Numbered from the stretch's first letter, positions 54,647 through 63,892 are shown. The stretch is DNA of 64,000 nt from CAVWDU01 sp963840725 (GCA_963840725.1 CAWIZY010000016.1:682001-746000); one strand, 5' to 3'. Made by a program: numbers and translations. The notes: generated from the sequence alone by a model not told the origin.

Positions 54647-55552
54647 TCAGCTCTGCGGCGGCACAGGTGCAACCGGCAACCCCACCTCGATTGCGATCGA
54701 ATTAATCAGCTTGGCAAACAACGCGGGGTCTTCCTCATGGCCGAGATGGCCCAGATCCGACAGCACCTGTAAGCTGGCATCCGGCATCTGCACCTTGATC
54801 CGCGTTGCCTCGGTGTAGGCGATCGCCTTATCGTTCCGACAGGCCAACAGATAGAGAGGCACCTGCAGTCCGGGCAGCTCGCGCTCCAGAGACTCCAGAT
54901 TCCAGTTGGCCATCATCTGCATAGTCCCGTTGATATGCTCAGGCGAGCCAACCAGGGTGCGATAATGATCCAGCGCCGTGCTATCCAGTGTGGATCCGGT
55001 TTGCCGGATCAGCTGTTCGACAAACAGACGCTGGGCGCCGTGTTGAGCGAGGAGGCGGGGCACCGGCGGTATCGCCGCAAGCAGTTTCGCCGCGCCGGGA
55101 AACACCCGACCAGACAGGCCCGGCAGGGGCAACAATGCCCCATTGAGACTGATCAGCGCGGCCGGCTGGATCGCATCGTCCAAACACATTCGCACCAGAA
55201 TTGCGGCGCCCGCGGAGTGCCCGACAGTGAGGTCAGGCACCATACCCATTTCATCAAGTAGTGCCGCAAGCTCCCGGGCCATGCCGGGCAGGGACATACC
55301 GCGACCCACCGCCAGATCCGTGTAACCGTGGCCAGGCAGATCAACCGCCAGCACCGTACAAAAATCTGCCAGCAGTGGCGCGAGGCCGGCCCAGGAATGC
55401 GTGGACGCACCGGTACCATGAAGCAGCAGGACCAATGGACCGCTACCCATTTGCTGGACGTGCCAGCGCATTCCCCCGCTGTGCTCAAAGCGACTGGACG
55501 ACCGATGGGGCCAGCCTTCCATCGGCGCGTCCGCTGACAGTTTGTCTTTCAT
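54647..55552 (-). CDS. bchO: BchO, alpha/beta hydrolase of the bchIDO operon
   Basis: 301 residues. Oxyanion region LLLHGTGASTHSW, nucleophile elbow VGHSAGAA, late His in LGHLGHEED. The 'MRWHVQQMGSGPLVLLLHGTGASTHSW' start and the genomic place after bchD identify BchO, a Mg-chelatase-associated hydrolase of uncertain reaction. Its ATG overlaps the bchD stop by 4 bp. Confidence 0.93.
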   Translation of the reverse strand: MKDKLSADAPMEGWPHRSSSRFEHSGGMRWHVQQMGSGPLVLLLHGTGASTHSWAGLAPLLADFCTVLAVDLPGHGYTDLAVGRGMSLPGMARELAALLDEMGMVPDLTVGHSAGAAILVRMCLDDAIQPAALISLNGALLPLPGLSGRVFPGAAKLLAAIPPVPRLLAQHGAQRLFVEQLIRQTGSTLDSTALDHYRTLVGSPEHINGTMQMMANWNLESLERELPGLQVPLYLLACRNDKAIAYTEATRIKVQMPDASLQVLSDLGHLGHEEDPALFAKLINSIAIEVGLPVAPVPPQS

Positions 55553-57402
55553 GCCAGGGTTGCGGCTTTGACCGCGTCCCGCAGTTGGGCCGCATCCGCA
55601 TGGGGCAGCGGGAGATAGAGTACGTCCAGAGTCCTGGCCAGACTCTCCGCACTGGCGTGCGGCCGCGGCGAGGTATCTACCAGCATGCCGCGAACGCCCT
55701 CCTGCCGGAACAGCAGCGCCGCCGCTTGCAAATCCTCTGCGGCGGCGGCCCGGCCCCGACTGCCGTCCCGGGCTATATTGGCCCGGCCATCGGTCAGCAA
55801 TACTACCGAGGGCGTGCCCCCGCGGCGCTGCAATTGCACTGCCAGCAGCGCTGCCGCTTCCAGCGCCGACGCCAACGGCGTGCCACCGCCGCCAGGCAGG
55901 GCCGCCAGGTTGCGTTTTGCCCGCACCAGTGACCGGGTGGGGGGCAGCAATAATTCCGCCTCCTCACCCCGAAAAGCTATCAGGGCAACCTGATCGCGGC
56001 GCACATAACAATCCGCCAGCATCAATTCCACAGCACCCTTGGCCTCGGCCAACCGGTTTAGCGCCGATGAACCAGAGGCATCCACCAGAAAGATCGTGGT
56101 GCTCTGGGAATGGTCCCGGTAGCGCACCACCCTGAAGTCGTCTCGCTCTACGATCATTCTTGGACTGTCCGGTCCAGTCTCATCAGCGATGGCCGCAGAC
56201 TGCCGGGAGCGCCGCACCCCCTGCCAGGGCGCGGCAGCACGCAGGGTGGCCACCAGGCTGAGCCGGGCACCGCTGCGTGGGTCCCCCGGCATGGTGCCCA
56301 TGGGTCGACCCCGGGTGAGTGAGCGCAGCGTGGCGCCCGATTTGCCCGAGCTGCGCTGCCCGCGTCCGGCGCCCCCGTTATGCTTGAGCAAATTGAGCAA
56401 ATGCGGCGGCAGCGCGGCCGCCGCCACTTCTATCAGGCGGTCCTCGAGGCCCTGGGGGTCAAGCTGCTCGTCCTCAGTCTGATCGGCCTCGTCTTCCTGG
56501 CCGAGATCCGGCACAACGGGAGGCGGTTCTTCGGGTGCCGATTCCGGCGGGGGGTCACTTGCAGGTTCGGCGTCCTGCTCCTGATCCTGTGCCTCTGCCT
56601 CCTCATCCATGGGGGCAGGGAACCGGGTCGCCCGGGGGGCCAGCACCAGACCGACCGCCAACTCCAGATCTGCATCTTCGATCACGGCGCTGTCCCGCAG
56701 CGCCGCCGCCGCCCGGGCAGCGCTCACCGCGTGCAACGCCGCGCGCGGTGATTCGATACCCAGGGCCATGGCGGCGGCGCAAAGCGCCGAGATGGCGGTC
56801 TCGTCACAAGCGAGCAAGGCGAACCGCTCTCGGGCAGCGCTGATTTGCCGAGCGTCATAGGGGCAATCCTCGACATCACGAATACCGTAGGGGCGCAGAT
56901 CAAGCAGAAACCCCAGGCGCTCCTGCAGTGCATCCGAAACATGTTCATCCTCGTCGACGCCCTCGTCCAGAGCGATAACGCCAATCGCACTGGGAATACG
57001 CGCGCTCAAGCCCTCTCTTGCGACCGTAATCTGCCCACAATCAAGCACTGCGCCCAGGTGCGCATCGGTCACCCGGCGACTGCGTTCGGCCATGGCCAGC
57101 AGCGCAATACCGCCATGACACTCGGCAAGGAGACCACTCTGCGCCACAGGAAACCCGGCCTGAAGGGTCGCGGTCAGGTCCAGCCCGCCCAACAGACGGG
57201 CTTCACTGATATGGACCGGTATTTTCCGCCAGGGAGTGTCCGCTGGTAGCAAACCCCGCAGCTGTTCGAGCCAACTGTCCCGCACTGGGCCCGGGCCAGC
57301 TTTGAGCACCACACCACCCAGGGCGGTGGGGGCCACGGCTACCAGCGCCGCTATCTGGCCCGCCCGCTCCCAATCCGGCTCGGCCGTCAGACCCTCAGTC
57401 AT
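55549..57402 (-). CDS. bchD: Mg-chelatase subunit D
   Basis: 617 residues. N-terminal degenerate AAA+ domain ('LLGGLDLTATLQAGFPVAQSGLLAECHGGIALL'), a central acidic and proline-rich linker (residues about 275-325, rich in E, P, Q, D) and a C-terminal von Willebrand A domain with MIDAS motif FLVDASGSS and 'TDGRANIARDGS'. With BchI it forms the ATPase rings that drive BchH in Mg insertion. Overlaps both neighbours by 4 bp. Confidence 0.96.
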   Translation of the reverse strand: MTEGLTAEPDWERAGQIAALVAVAPTALGGVVLKAGPGPVRDSWLEQLRGLLPADTPWRKIPVHISEARLLGGLDLTATLQAGFPVAQSGLLAECHGGIALLAMAERSRRVTDAHLGAVLDCGQITVAREGLSARIPSAIGVIALDEGVDEDEHVSDALQERLGFLLDLRPYGIRDVEDCPYDARQISAARERFALLACDETAISALCAAAMALGIESPRAALHAVSAARAAAALRDSAVIEDADLELAVGLVLAPRATRFPAPMDEEAEAQDQEQDAEPASDPPPESAPEEPPPVVPDLGQEDEADQTEDEQLDPQGLEDRLIEVAAAALPPHLLNLLKHNGGAGRGQRSSGKSGATLRSLTRGRPMGTMPGDPRSGARLSLVATLRAAAPWQGVRRSRQSAAIADETGPDSPRMIVERDDFRVVRYRDHSQSTTIFLVDASGSSALNRLAEAKGAVELMLADCYVRRDQVALIAFRGEEAELLLPPTRSLVRAKRNLAALPGGGGTPLASALEAAALLAVQLQRRGGTPSVVLLTDGRANIARDGSRGRAAAAEDLQAAALLFRQEGVRGMLVDTSPRPHASAESLARTLDVLYLPLPHADAAQLRDAVKAATLA

Positions 57403-58421
57403 CGCCCATCCAGTATCTCTGCCAGCGCCCGGTCGATCCGCACGCCCGAGCCCGATTCATCCAGCGGATCACGGCGCAGACGGTGACGCAGCACCGATGG
57501 CGCCACAACGCGCAGTTCCTTGGCAGTCACCGTATCGCGGCCCTCCAGACTCGCCAGCGCCCGTGCAGCCCGTATCAGGGTCAACTCCCCGCGCAGGCCA
57601 TCAGTGCCCAGGGCCATGCAGAGCTCGGCGGCCAGTTCCAGCACCTCGGGACCCAGCTCCATCTCTGGCAGTCGCTCCCGGGCCTTACCGACCTTGCGCC
57701 TGATCGCGCCATCCTTGCGCCGCCATCGGGCAATGAATGCATCCCGGTCGCGCTCGAATTCATCCCGCAGCTGAACTATTTTTATTCGGGTCGGCAGATC
57801 GCCGGGGGTCTTCACGTCTACCGACATCCCAAACCGGTCCAGCAATTGCGGCCGCAGTTCGCCCTCCTCAGGGTTGCCGCTGCCCACCAGCACGAATCTC
57901 GCAGGGTGCCGAATACTCAAGCCCTCGCGCTCTACCACATTCTCTCCAGACGCGGCCACGTCCAGCAGGGCATCGACTATGTGATCTTCCAGTAGATTCA
58001 CCTCGTCTATATACAGAAAACCGCGATGTGCCCTGGCAAGCAAACCGGGCTCGAAGGCCTTTTCACCCTGTCGCAGGGCCTTCTCGAGATCCAGACTGCC
58101 GATTACCCGGTCCTCGGTAGCCCCTAGCGGCAGGTCAACTACCGGCATCGGTTCTGAACGCGATGGCACGGTACCCGACCCGCTGCATTGCTTGCACAAA
58201 CCGGGGAGTCGCTCCTCTGGATCGCAGTTATAGGGGCAGCCGGTCACGACTTTCATCTTTGGCATCAGCGAGGCCAGCGCTCGGATGGCAGTAGACTTTC
58301 CCGTACCCCTGTCGCCAAAGACCAGGACCCCGCCTATTGTCTGATCTACCGCTGCAATCAGCAGCGCGGTTTTCATTTCATCCTGTCCTACAAGCGCAGA
58401 AAACGGATAGGCGAGTGCCAT
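57399..58421 (-). CDS. bchI: Mg-chelatase ATPase subunit I
   Basis: 340 residues from the ATG at 58421 (MALAYPFSALVGQDEMK). AAA+ ATPase: Walker A FGDRGTGKSTAIRAL, Walker B LYIDEVNLLEDH, sensor 'FVLVGSGNPEEGELRPQLLDRFGM'. A four-cysteine insert (CPYNC...C..C) follows Walker A, as in other BchI. First gene of bchI-D-O. Confidence 0.97.
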   Translation of the reverse strand: MALAYPFSALVGQDEMKTALLIAAVDQTIGGVLVFGDRGTGKSTAIRALASLMPKMKVVTGCPYNCDPEERLPGLCKQCSGSGTVPSRSEPMPVVDLPLGATEDRVIGSLDLEKALRQGEKAFEPGLLARAHRGFLYIDEVNLLEDHIVDALLDVAASGENVVEREGLSIRHPARFVLVGSGNPEEGELRPQLLDRFGMSVDVKTPGDLPTRIKIVQLRDEFERDRDAFIARWRRKDGAIRRKVGKARERLPEMELGPEVLELAAELCMALGTDGLRGELTLIRAARALASLEGRDTVTAKELRVVAPSVLRHRLRRDPLDESGSGVRIDRALAEILDGR

Positions 58422-58616
58422 CGTGGTGTAGCCTCTTGTCACATTGAATAGGTGGTCTGTGCGGCCCGGAAATGCTGCAGACTCAAGTTTGAGCTCATCC
58501 CGCCGGTGTCATATTGAAACACAAGCTTGGCCGGGAGGCACCACCACTTGCATCAGCATTGCCGCAACTGGAGTCCGCTCTGTTATCCTATCGGGTTTAT
58601 AAGGAAGGCCGCTGCG

Positions 58617-59522
58617 ATGCCCACCGCTCCAATAACACTAGCACCCGCTCTGGCCGCCCCGGTTCACCGACTCGATACGCGCGCGGCTGGCCGGATGAAC
58701 TACTACATCGCCGAGGCCGGGTCTGCCGCTGCATCCTCCCGTCCACTGCTACTGTTGCACAGTATCAACGCCGCCCCCAGCGCGATGGAAATCAAGCCGC
58801 TGTTTGAGCACTATGGTGCAACTCGCCATGTCATTGCGCCGGACTTGCCCGGCTTTGGTCTGTCAGCCCGGGAGGATCTCGAATACTCCCCGGCGCTTTA
58901 CGCGGCCGCCCTGATCGAGCTTATCGAGAGCCTTTCGGAAGAACCTGTCGATGCAGTGGCATTGTCCACCACCTCGGAGTTCGTCGCACTGGCAGCCATT
59001 ATTGCTCCTGAAAAGTTCTCCAGCCTGACGCTGGTCTCCCCCACCGGGCTCGGCAAACGCCAGCAACCCTCCCCGGACACCAAAGAAAAGATACACCGGG
59101 TATTTCGGCGCCCACGCTTCGGCAGAGGTCTCTACCGGCTGCTGACCGTTCGGATCAGCATACGGTTTTTCCTCAACAAGGCCTTTTGTGGCAAAGCACC
59201 TGAGGCGATGATCGATTACGCCTGCGCCACGACCAACCAACCAGGTGCCCAATACGCGCCCTTTTGCTTCCTCTCGGGAAAGCTTTTTACCGCTAGAGCC
59301 TGGGAAGAGCTGTACGCCAAGCTGAAAGTCCGGACCCTGGTTCTCTACGACCAGGACCCAAATGTGGGGTTCGATAATCTGCCCGCGCTGCTCTCGCGTA
59401 ACCCACTGGTGTGCTCAGAAAGGATAGCGCCGAGCCGGGGCCTGCCACACTGGGAAAAACCCGCCGAGACCCACGCGGCTCTCGATAAGTTCTGGAACGA
59501 GACCCAGCTGCAGCAGACGTAA
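58617..59522 (+). CDS. Alpha/beta hydrolase-fold protein with altered nucleophile elbow
   Basis: 301 residues from the ATG at 58617. Fold signals: LLLLHSINAAPSAMEI after the first strands, 'HVIAPDLPGFGLSARE' and a late GLPHWEKP with the probable catalytic His. The expected GxSxG elbow reads ALSTTSE (Ser117), lacking both glycines, and 'HSINA' replaces the usual HGxG. It may be a modified hydrolase or a binding protein. It is divergent from bchI and could be related to pigment genes; specific function not recognised. Confidence 0.75.
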   Translation: MPTAPITLAPALAAPVHRLDTRAAGRMNYYIAEAGSAAASSRPLLLLHSINAAPSAMEIKPLFEHYGATRHVIAPDLPGFGLSAREDLEYSPALYAAALIELIESLSEEPVDAVALSTTSEFVALAAIIAPEKFSSLTLVSPTGLGKRQQPSPDTKEKIHRVFRRPRFGRGLYRLLTVRISIRFFLNKAFCGKAPEAMIDYACATTNQPGAQYAPFCFLSGKLFTARAWEELYAKLKVRTLVLYDQDPNVGFDNLPALLSRNPLVCSERIAPSRGLPHWEKPAETHAALDKFWNETQLQQT

Positions 59523-59616
59523 TGTGACCGAAGCCCCCCCGCAAGGCTGCCGAGTTTCATAATCAGGGTGCGACCCTGTGCCATCAACGTCATCACTTAA
59601 TTGGAGAGCCCAGCCC

Positions 59617-60975
59617 ATGGCTAATTCAGAACACGTCGACCTGGAAACTTTTATCAATGGGGTGAAAAAACGCAACCCTGGACAAGCAGAGTTCGTGCAG
59701 GCGGTACAGGAGGTCGCCGAAGACATTTTTGAGTTCATCCAGGACAAATCGACCTACCATGAGAACCAGATACTGCGCCGCATCGCCGAACCCGATCGGG
59801 TGGTCAGCTTCAGAGTGTGTTGGGAGGACGATCAGGGGAACATCCGGGTCCAGCGCGGCTGGCGGGTGCAGAACAACAATTCCATCGGCCCCTACAAGGG
59901 CGGCCTGAGGTTCCATCCCAGCGTCAACGAGAGTGTGCTGAAGTTCCTCGCTTTCGAACAGACCTTCAAGAACAGTCTGACCGGGCTGCCGATGGGGGGC
60001 GCCAAGGGCGGCGCCAATTTTAACCCCAAGGGCAAGTCAGACAATGAAGTGATGCGGTTCTGCCAATCATTCATGACCGAACTTTATCGGTACGTCGGCG
60101 CGGATACCGATGTTCCCGCCGGGGATATCGGCGTCGGAGCGAGGGAAATCGGCTACATGTTCGGGCAGTACAAACGCATCACCAACCAGTTCACAGGCGT
60201 ACTCACCGGCAAGGGACTCGAGTATGGGGGCAGCCTGATCCGCACCGAAGCGACCGGCTATGGCGTCGTGTATTTCCTGCAGAATATGCTGGAACACACC
60301 GATAATGCCATCGACGGCAAAACCGCAGTGATATCCGGCTCCGGGAATGTCGCCATCTACGCCGCCGAAAAAGTTCTCCAGCTGGGCGGCAAGGTGTTGA
60401 CGCTGTCTGACTCCGACGGCTACATCCATGACCCGGAGGGTATAGACATGGAGCGACTGCAATGGGTCAAGGCACTCAAGAACCAACGTCGCGGAAGGAT
60501 CAAGGAGTACACTGCGGAATTTAAGCAAGCCAGCTTTCATGAAGGCGACACGCCCTGGCGGGTCGACTGCGATATCGCATTACCCTGCGCCACCCAAAAC
60601 GAGCTCAACGGCGACGATGCGAGAGCCCTCGTTGCCAATGGCTGCATTGCCGTGGTCGAAGGTGCAAACATGCCCACGGATCTGGAGGGCAAGCACGTTC
60701 TGGAATCCGCCAATATACTTTACGGCCCTGGCAAAGCGGCCAATGCCGGTGGCGTGGCCGTGTCCGGCCTGGAGATGAGTCAGAATTCGGCGCGCACATC
60801 CTGGGACGAAATAAATTTGCAGTCCTTACTGGTGGATATCATGAAAGGCGTCCATGATCGCTGCGTCGAGTATGGTGAAATGCCTGGCAAGCAACCCGTG
60901 GATTATGTGCGGGGCGCTAACATCGCAGGCTTTAAGAAAGTCGCAGACGCCATGCTGGCTTTTGGCGTTGTCTGA
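59617..60975 (+). CDS. gdhA: NADP-type glutamate dehydrogenase
   Basis: 452 residues from the ATG at 59617 with GGAG upstream. Hexameric GDH hallmarks: 'VQNNNSIGPYKGGLRFHPSVN', catalytic lysine region 'LPMGGAKGGANFNPKGKSDNEVMRFCQSFM', and 'GNVAIYAAEKVLQLGGKVLTLSDSDG' in the nucleotide domain. It converts 2-oxoglutarate and ammonium to glutamate. Confidence 0.97.
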   Translation: MANSEHVDLETFINGVKKRNPGQAEFVQAVQEVAEDIFEFIQDKSTYHENQILRRIAEPDRVVSFRVCWEDDQGNIRVQRGWRVQNNNSIGPYKGGLRFHPSVNESVLKFLAFEQTFKNSLTGLPMGGAKGGANFNPKGKSDNEVMRFCQSFMTELYRYVGADTDVPAGDIGVGAREIGYMFGQYKRITNQFTGVLTGKGLEYGGSLIRTEATGYGVVYFLQNMLEHTDNAIDGKTAVISGSGNVAIYAAEKVLQLGGKVLTLSDSDGYIHDPEGIDMERLQWVKALKNQRRGRIKEYTAEFKQASFHEGDTPWRVDCDIALPCATQNELNGDDARALVANGCIAVVEGANMPTDLEGKHVLESANILYGPGKAANAGGVAVSGLEMSQNSARTSWDEINLQSLLVDIMKGVHDRCVEYGEMPGKQPVDYVRGANIAGFKKVADAMLAFGVV

Positions 60976-61001
60976 ACACGAATAAGCCCGACGTGCAAAC
61001 C

Positions 61002-61067
61002 TTGACTACTTTGACAAAAACTTGACAAAACAGCCCCAAACTACAGACTGTTGCGTAGACTACGCAA
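61002..61067 (+). promoter_or_regulatory. TTGAC repeats and a perfect palindrome upstream of the HiPIP gene
   Basis: Three TTGAC elements begin at 61002, 61011 and 61022. A perfect inverted repeat with 8-bp arms and a one-base centre (TTGCGTAGACTACGCAA) occupies 61051-61067, 22 bp upstream of the start codon. It looks like an operator; no regulator is identified. Confidence 0.45.
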
Positions 61068-61088
61068 ACCACAAAGGAGTTCAGCCCC

Positions 61089-61403
61089 ATGAAAGACCAT
61101 CAGACACTGTCGCGCCGCAACCTGTTGAAAGCGGGTACGGCTACTCTTGCAACCCTGGTTATCGCTCGTTCAGCCAGTGCCGAGGAAGAACTTTCAGCTA
61201 CTGACCCCACGGCGATCGCCCTCGGCTACGTGCCCGATGCGAGCACGGTCGACGCTGCCAAATGGCCAAACAAAGCCGATGACCAAATGTGCAGCAACTG
61301 TCTGCTGTTCGCAGCGGGGGATGGCGAACTCGGTAAGTGCAATATCTTCCCGGGCAAACTGGTAAATTCTGCAGGCTGGTGCAGCGCCTGGGCAGGCAAG
61401 TAG
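61089..61403 (+). CDS. High-potential iron-sulfur protein (HiPIP)
   Basis: 104 residues with a Tat signal (SRRNLLKAG) and AAGGAG ribosome site. The mature domain has the HiPIP cysteine pattern Cys68-x2-Cys71, Cys84 and Cys98, with 'AALGY', 'MCSNC.LF' and 'AGWCSAW'. It is a periplasmic single-electron carrier. In phototrophs it reduces the tetrahaem PufC, so a role in cyclic electron flow is likely. Confidence 0.95.
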   Translation: MKDHQTLSRRNLLKAGTATLATLVIARSASAEEELSATDPTAIALGYVPDASTVDAAKWPNKADDQMCSNCLLFAAGDGELGKCNIFPGKLVNSAGWCSAWAGK

Positions 61404-61520
61404 TCAGTCAGAAAAAGCTTCCCGGTCATCTTTTAGCAAGATACGCCAGCAACCCGCTCCTGTGGCATCACTGCGTTGGTGCCAACAGGCGCGGGGCGGT
61501 GATAGACATAGCCATCTCAT

Positions 61521-61572
61521 GATCAACCGTCGTGATCAACCGTCGTGATCAACCGTCGTGATCAACCGTCAT
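61521..61572. repeat. 13-bp tandem repeat (4 copies)
   Basis: Three identical copies of GATCAACCGTCGT and one variant copy lie between the HiPIP and ubiG genes and lead straight into an inverted repeat. Confidence 0.92.
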
Positions 61573-61596
61573 GGTCGACCTTTCCGGTCGACCATG
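61570..61596. repeat. 11-bp inverted repeat after the HiPIP gene
   Basis: CATGGTCGACC and GGTCGACCATG flank a TTTCC loop; the stem is perfect. There is no T-run on either side, so it is not a canonical terminator; it may be a Rho-related or REP-like element. Confidence 0.7.
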
Positions 61597-61657
61597 CAGG
61601 CATGTGCACTGACAGCGGCACCGGTGGACGGAAAGCTGATACCGTGACAGCAGTATC

Positions 61658-62514
61658 GTGGTAGAAGTCAATACCGAGAGGCCACCCTCGCCAGAGAGCA
61701 CCGTCGAGCCGGCAGAGCTCGATAGGTACAATGCCCTCGCCGATACCTGGTGGGACCCGGAAGGGCCCATGTGGCCCTTGCATCGCCTCAACCAGGTGCG
61801 GGTGCCTTTCATCGAAGCGTGTCTGCGCGCTTTTCCCCCGGGACCATCGCCCACTGAACTGGTCGGGGGCGGGCATCCCGCAGCAGTATCGGCCAAAGCT
61901 TCAACTTCCCCCCCGGTGCGTGCACAGCTGAGCAACCTGCCGCACCCCCTGCCGCACGCGTGTTGACCGGACTGACCGTACTCGACATCGGGTGCGGCGC
62001 CGGATTGTTGTCCGAGGCGATGGCAACCCGCGGAGCAGCAGTGACCGGGATCGATCCGGCTAACCGCAATATCAGCATTGCCAGGCAACATGCCGGCAAA
62101 CAACAACTGGACATCAACTACCAGTTGGGGACAGTCGATGCCCTGCCGCCTGGGCAGTTCGATGTGGTGCTCAACATGGAAGTTGTCGAACACGTTGCCC
62201 AGTTGGAGCTGTTCATGCAGCAATGCAACGATCGGGTCGCGCCGGGAGGGGTTCATTTCGTTGCTACTATCAACCGCAACCTGATTTCGTACGTATCGGC
62301 TATTATCGGCGCAGAGTACATTTTGCGCTGGCTGCCAAAGGGCACGCACCAGTGGCGGAAATTCGTAAAGCCGGCCGAAACCGAGGCGCTGTTAGCAACA
62401 GCCGGACTCGATGTCCTCGCGCGTGGGGGTGTTGCGGTCAACCCACTGACCCGCAGTTACCACCTTACCGATTCTGAAACCATCAATTACATGCTGATGG
62501 CCAAGCGGTCCTGA
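61658..62514 (+). pseudogene. ubiG: Ubiquinone O-methyltransferase UbiG, one frame break
   Basis: First frame: 'ELDRYNALADTWWDPEGPMWPLHRLNQVRVPFIEACLRAF', the UbiG N-terminus. Second frame from about 61915: 'LTGLTVLDIGCGAGLLSEAMATRGAAVTGIDPA', 'MEVVEHV', 'ATINRN..SYV.AIIGAEYILRWLPKGTHQW.KFVKP'. The two frames meet at a run of six C (61909-61914), the probable indel site. A linker of about 50 residues rich in A, P, T between the parts is longer than usual. UbiG is needed for ubiquinone, so a sequencing error is likely. Confidence 0.85.
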
Positions 62515-62557
62515 GTCGGGCGGCTTCAAGACTCGGCTGCCACAGGCACGTCCGGGA

Positions 62558-63892
62558 TCAGTCCGGGCACCAGTTACCGTGAAAACCAAAGGGCACCCGC
62601 CGCGGCAGGTGCACGGTAGCCACCGCTGGGCCGCCGAAGTCTGCAGTATCTAAAATAATCACATCACTCGAGTCGGTCGATTGATCATAGACATAGGACA
62701 TAATCCAGCCATCATCCTCGCCTGCTTGAGCTGAGCGCGGCACGAACACAGGCTCCATAAAACTGCGGTGTGCGCCCTCATTGTAAGACCGGGTTGTCTG
62801 GCGCAGCAGATCGTGCTTCTTCAGGCCACCCAGCCCGGTATCCAGCCCCTCTCCGACGGTGTAGCCATAGCGGTAGGGTTTTCCTGTGAGGCGCTCATCG
62901 AACCGCGGAAACTCCTGCGGCCGGTCGTCGAGACAGTGTTCACTGACCCGGCTCTTGCGTGGATCAATGACCCAACGCGTCAGGCTGGACTCCCCCTCAC
63001 TGGGCCCAAGTCGATCGTTGGCAAACATTTTACTGTGCCGCACCACATCCAGAATCACCCGGCCCTGCTCATCCTCATAGGCGTTCATCGGATGGAATAC
63101 ATAACAGGGTTCAACCTCATGCCAGCTGATCTGCTCCGCCGCGCCGTCACGCGGCAGCAGTCCTACCCGCGCTCCATACTCTGGCGTCCACCTGTAGGGG
63201 AGTGAAAAGCCTGCCCCGGCAAGCGCCGTATCGAATACCACAGGCAGATCAAGGACAATGAAATAGCTACGACTGATCATGCAATCGTGCACCATGGGCT
63301 GTCCAGGGACCGGCACGTCTACAGTCTTGCGCACCCTGCCATCGGAACCGATGACAATGTACTGAATAAAATTCCAGAATGGCGAGTAGGCAGCCGCGTG
63401 CAGTTCTTTGGTATCCGGGTCGAGATGGGCATGGGCGGAGAGCGCGCCGGGCAGCGTGCCATCCAGATCAGAACGACCGACGGTCTCCAGCTCGTAGCTC
63501 AACTCTACGGGCAGGCTGCCTGCCTCCACCAATGCGAGCGTCTTTGCGCCGCACATCATGACATTGGTATTGGCCACGCCTTCCCCGAGCTGCAGGACGC
63601 CGGTCGGCCCGGCTACAGGTGGCCAGCCCCGGGCGGCAACCACCTTGTCATCTCGTACATAGCGACTGCGAAACCACTCAGCCTTGCCGTCACCCAGACG
63701 TAAACCGTGAACCATCCCACTACCCAGAAACCAGTGGTGGCGGGCCGGATCGGGGTCGATAGGATTGGGACCTATACGCAGCAGACGGCCCGCGAGTTGC
63801 GGGGGGATCTCACCGCTGACCTTCAGATCGAAAGCGCTGACCTCGTCCTCCACGGGGGCAAAATTTCCCATGAGATAGGCATTCTCGGTCAT
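62558..63892 (-). CDS. Carotenoid oxygenase family protein (apocarotenoid-forming dioxygenase)
   Basis: 444 residues, full length for the RPE65/CCD family. The four iron-binding histidines lie in SAHAHLD, MVHDCMIS, VFHPMNAYE and GFHGNWCPD. 'GRLLRIGPNPIDPDPARHHWFLGSGMVHG' is the typical N-terminal block. It cleaves a double bond of a carotenoid, apocarotenoid or a phenylpropene-type substrate; close cousins include lignostilbene dioxygenases. Its location next to a carotenoid cluster suggests a carotenoid substrate, which is inference. Confidence 0.9.
   Translation of the reverse strand: MTENAYLMGNFAPVEDEVSAFDLKVSGEIPPQLAGRLLRIGPNPIDPDPARHHWFLGSGMVHGLRLGDGKAEWFRSRYVRDDKVVAARGWPPVAGPTGVLQLGEGVANTNVMMCGAKTLALVEAGSLPVELSYELETVGRSDLDGTLPGALSAHAHLDPDTKELHAAAYSPFWNFIQYIVIGSDGRVRKTVDVPVPGQPMVHDCMISRSYFIVLDLPVVFDTALAGAGFSLPYRWTPEYGARVGLLPRDGAAEQISWHEVEPCYVFHPMNAYEDEQGRVILDVVRHSKMFANDRLGPSEGESSLTRWVIDPRKSRVSEHCLDDRPQEFPRFDERLTGKPYRYGYTVGEGLDTGLGGLKKHDLLRQTTRSYNEGAHRSFMEPVFVPRSAQAGEDDGWIMSYVYDQSTDSSDVIILDTADFGGPAVATVHLPRRVPFGFHGNWCPD

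Noticed and set aside
58422..58616. PpsR-type box in the bchI promoter
   Set aside because: A TGT-N11-ACA string is present at 58507-58523, but the spacer is one base short and there is no partner at 25-26 bp.
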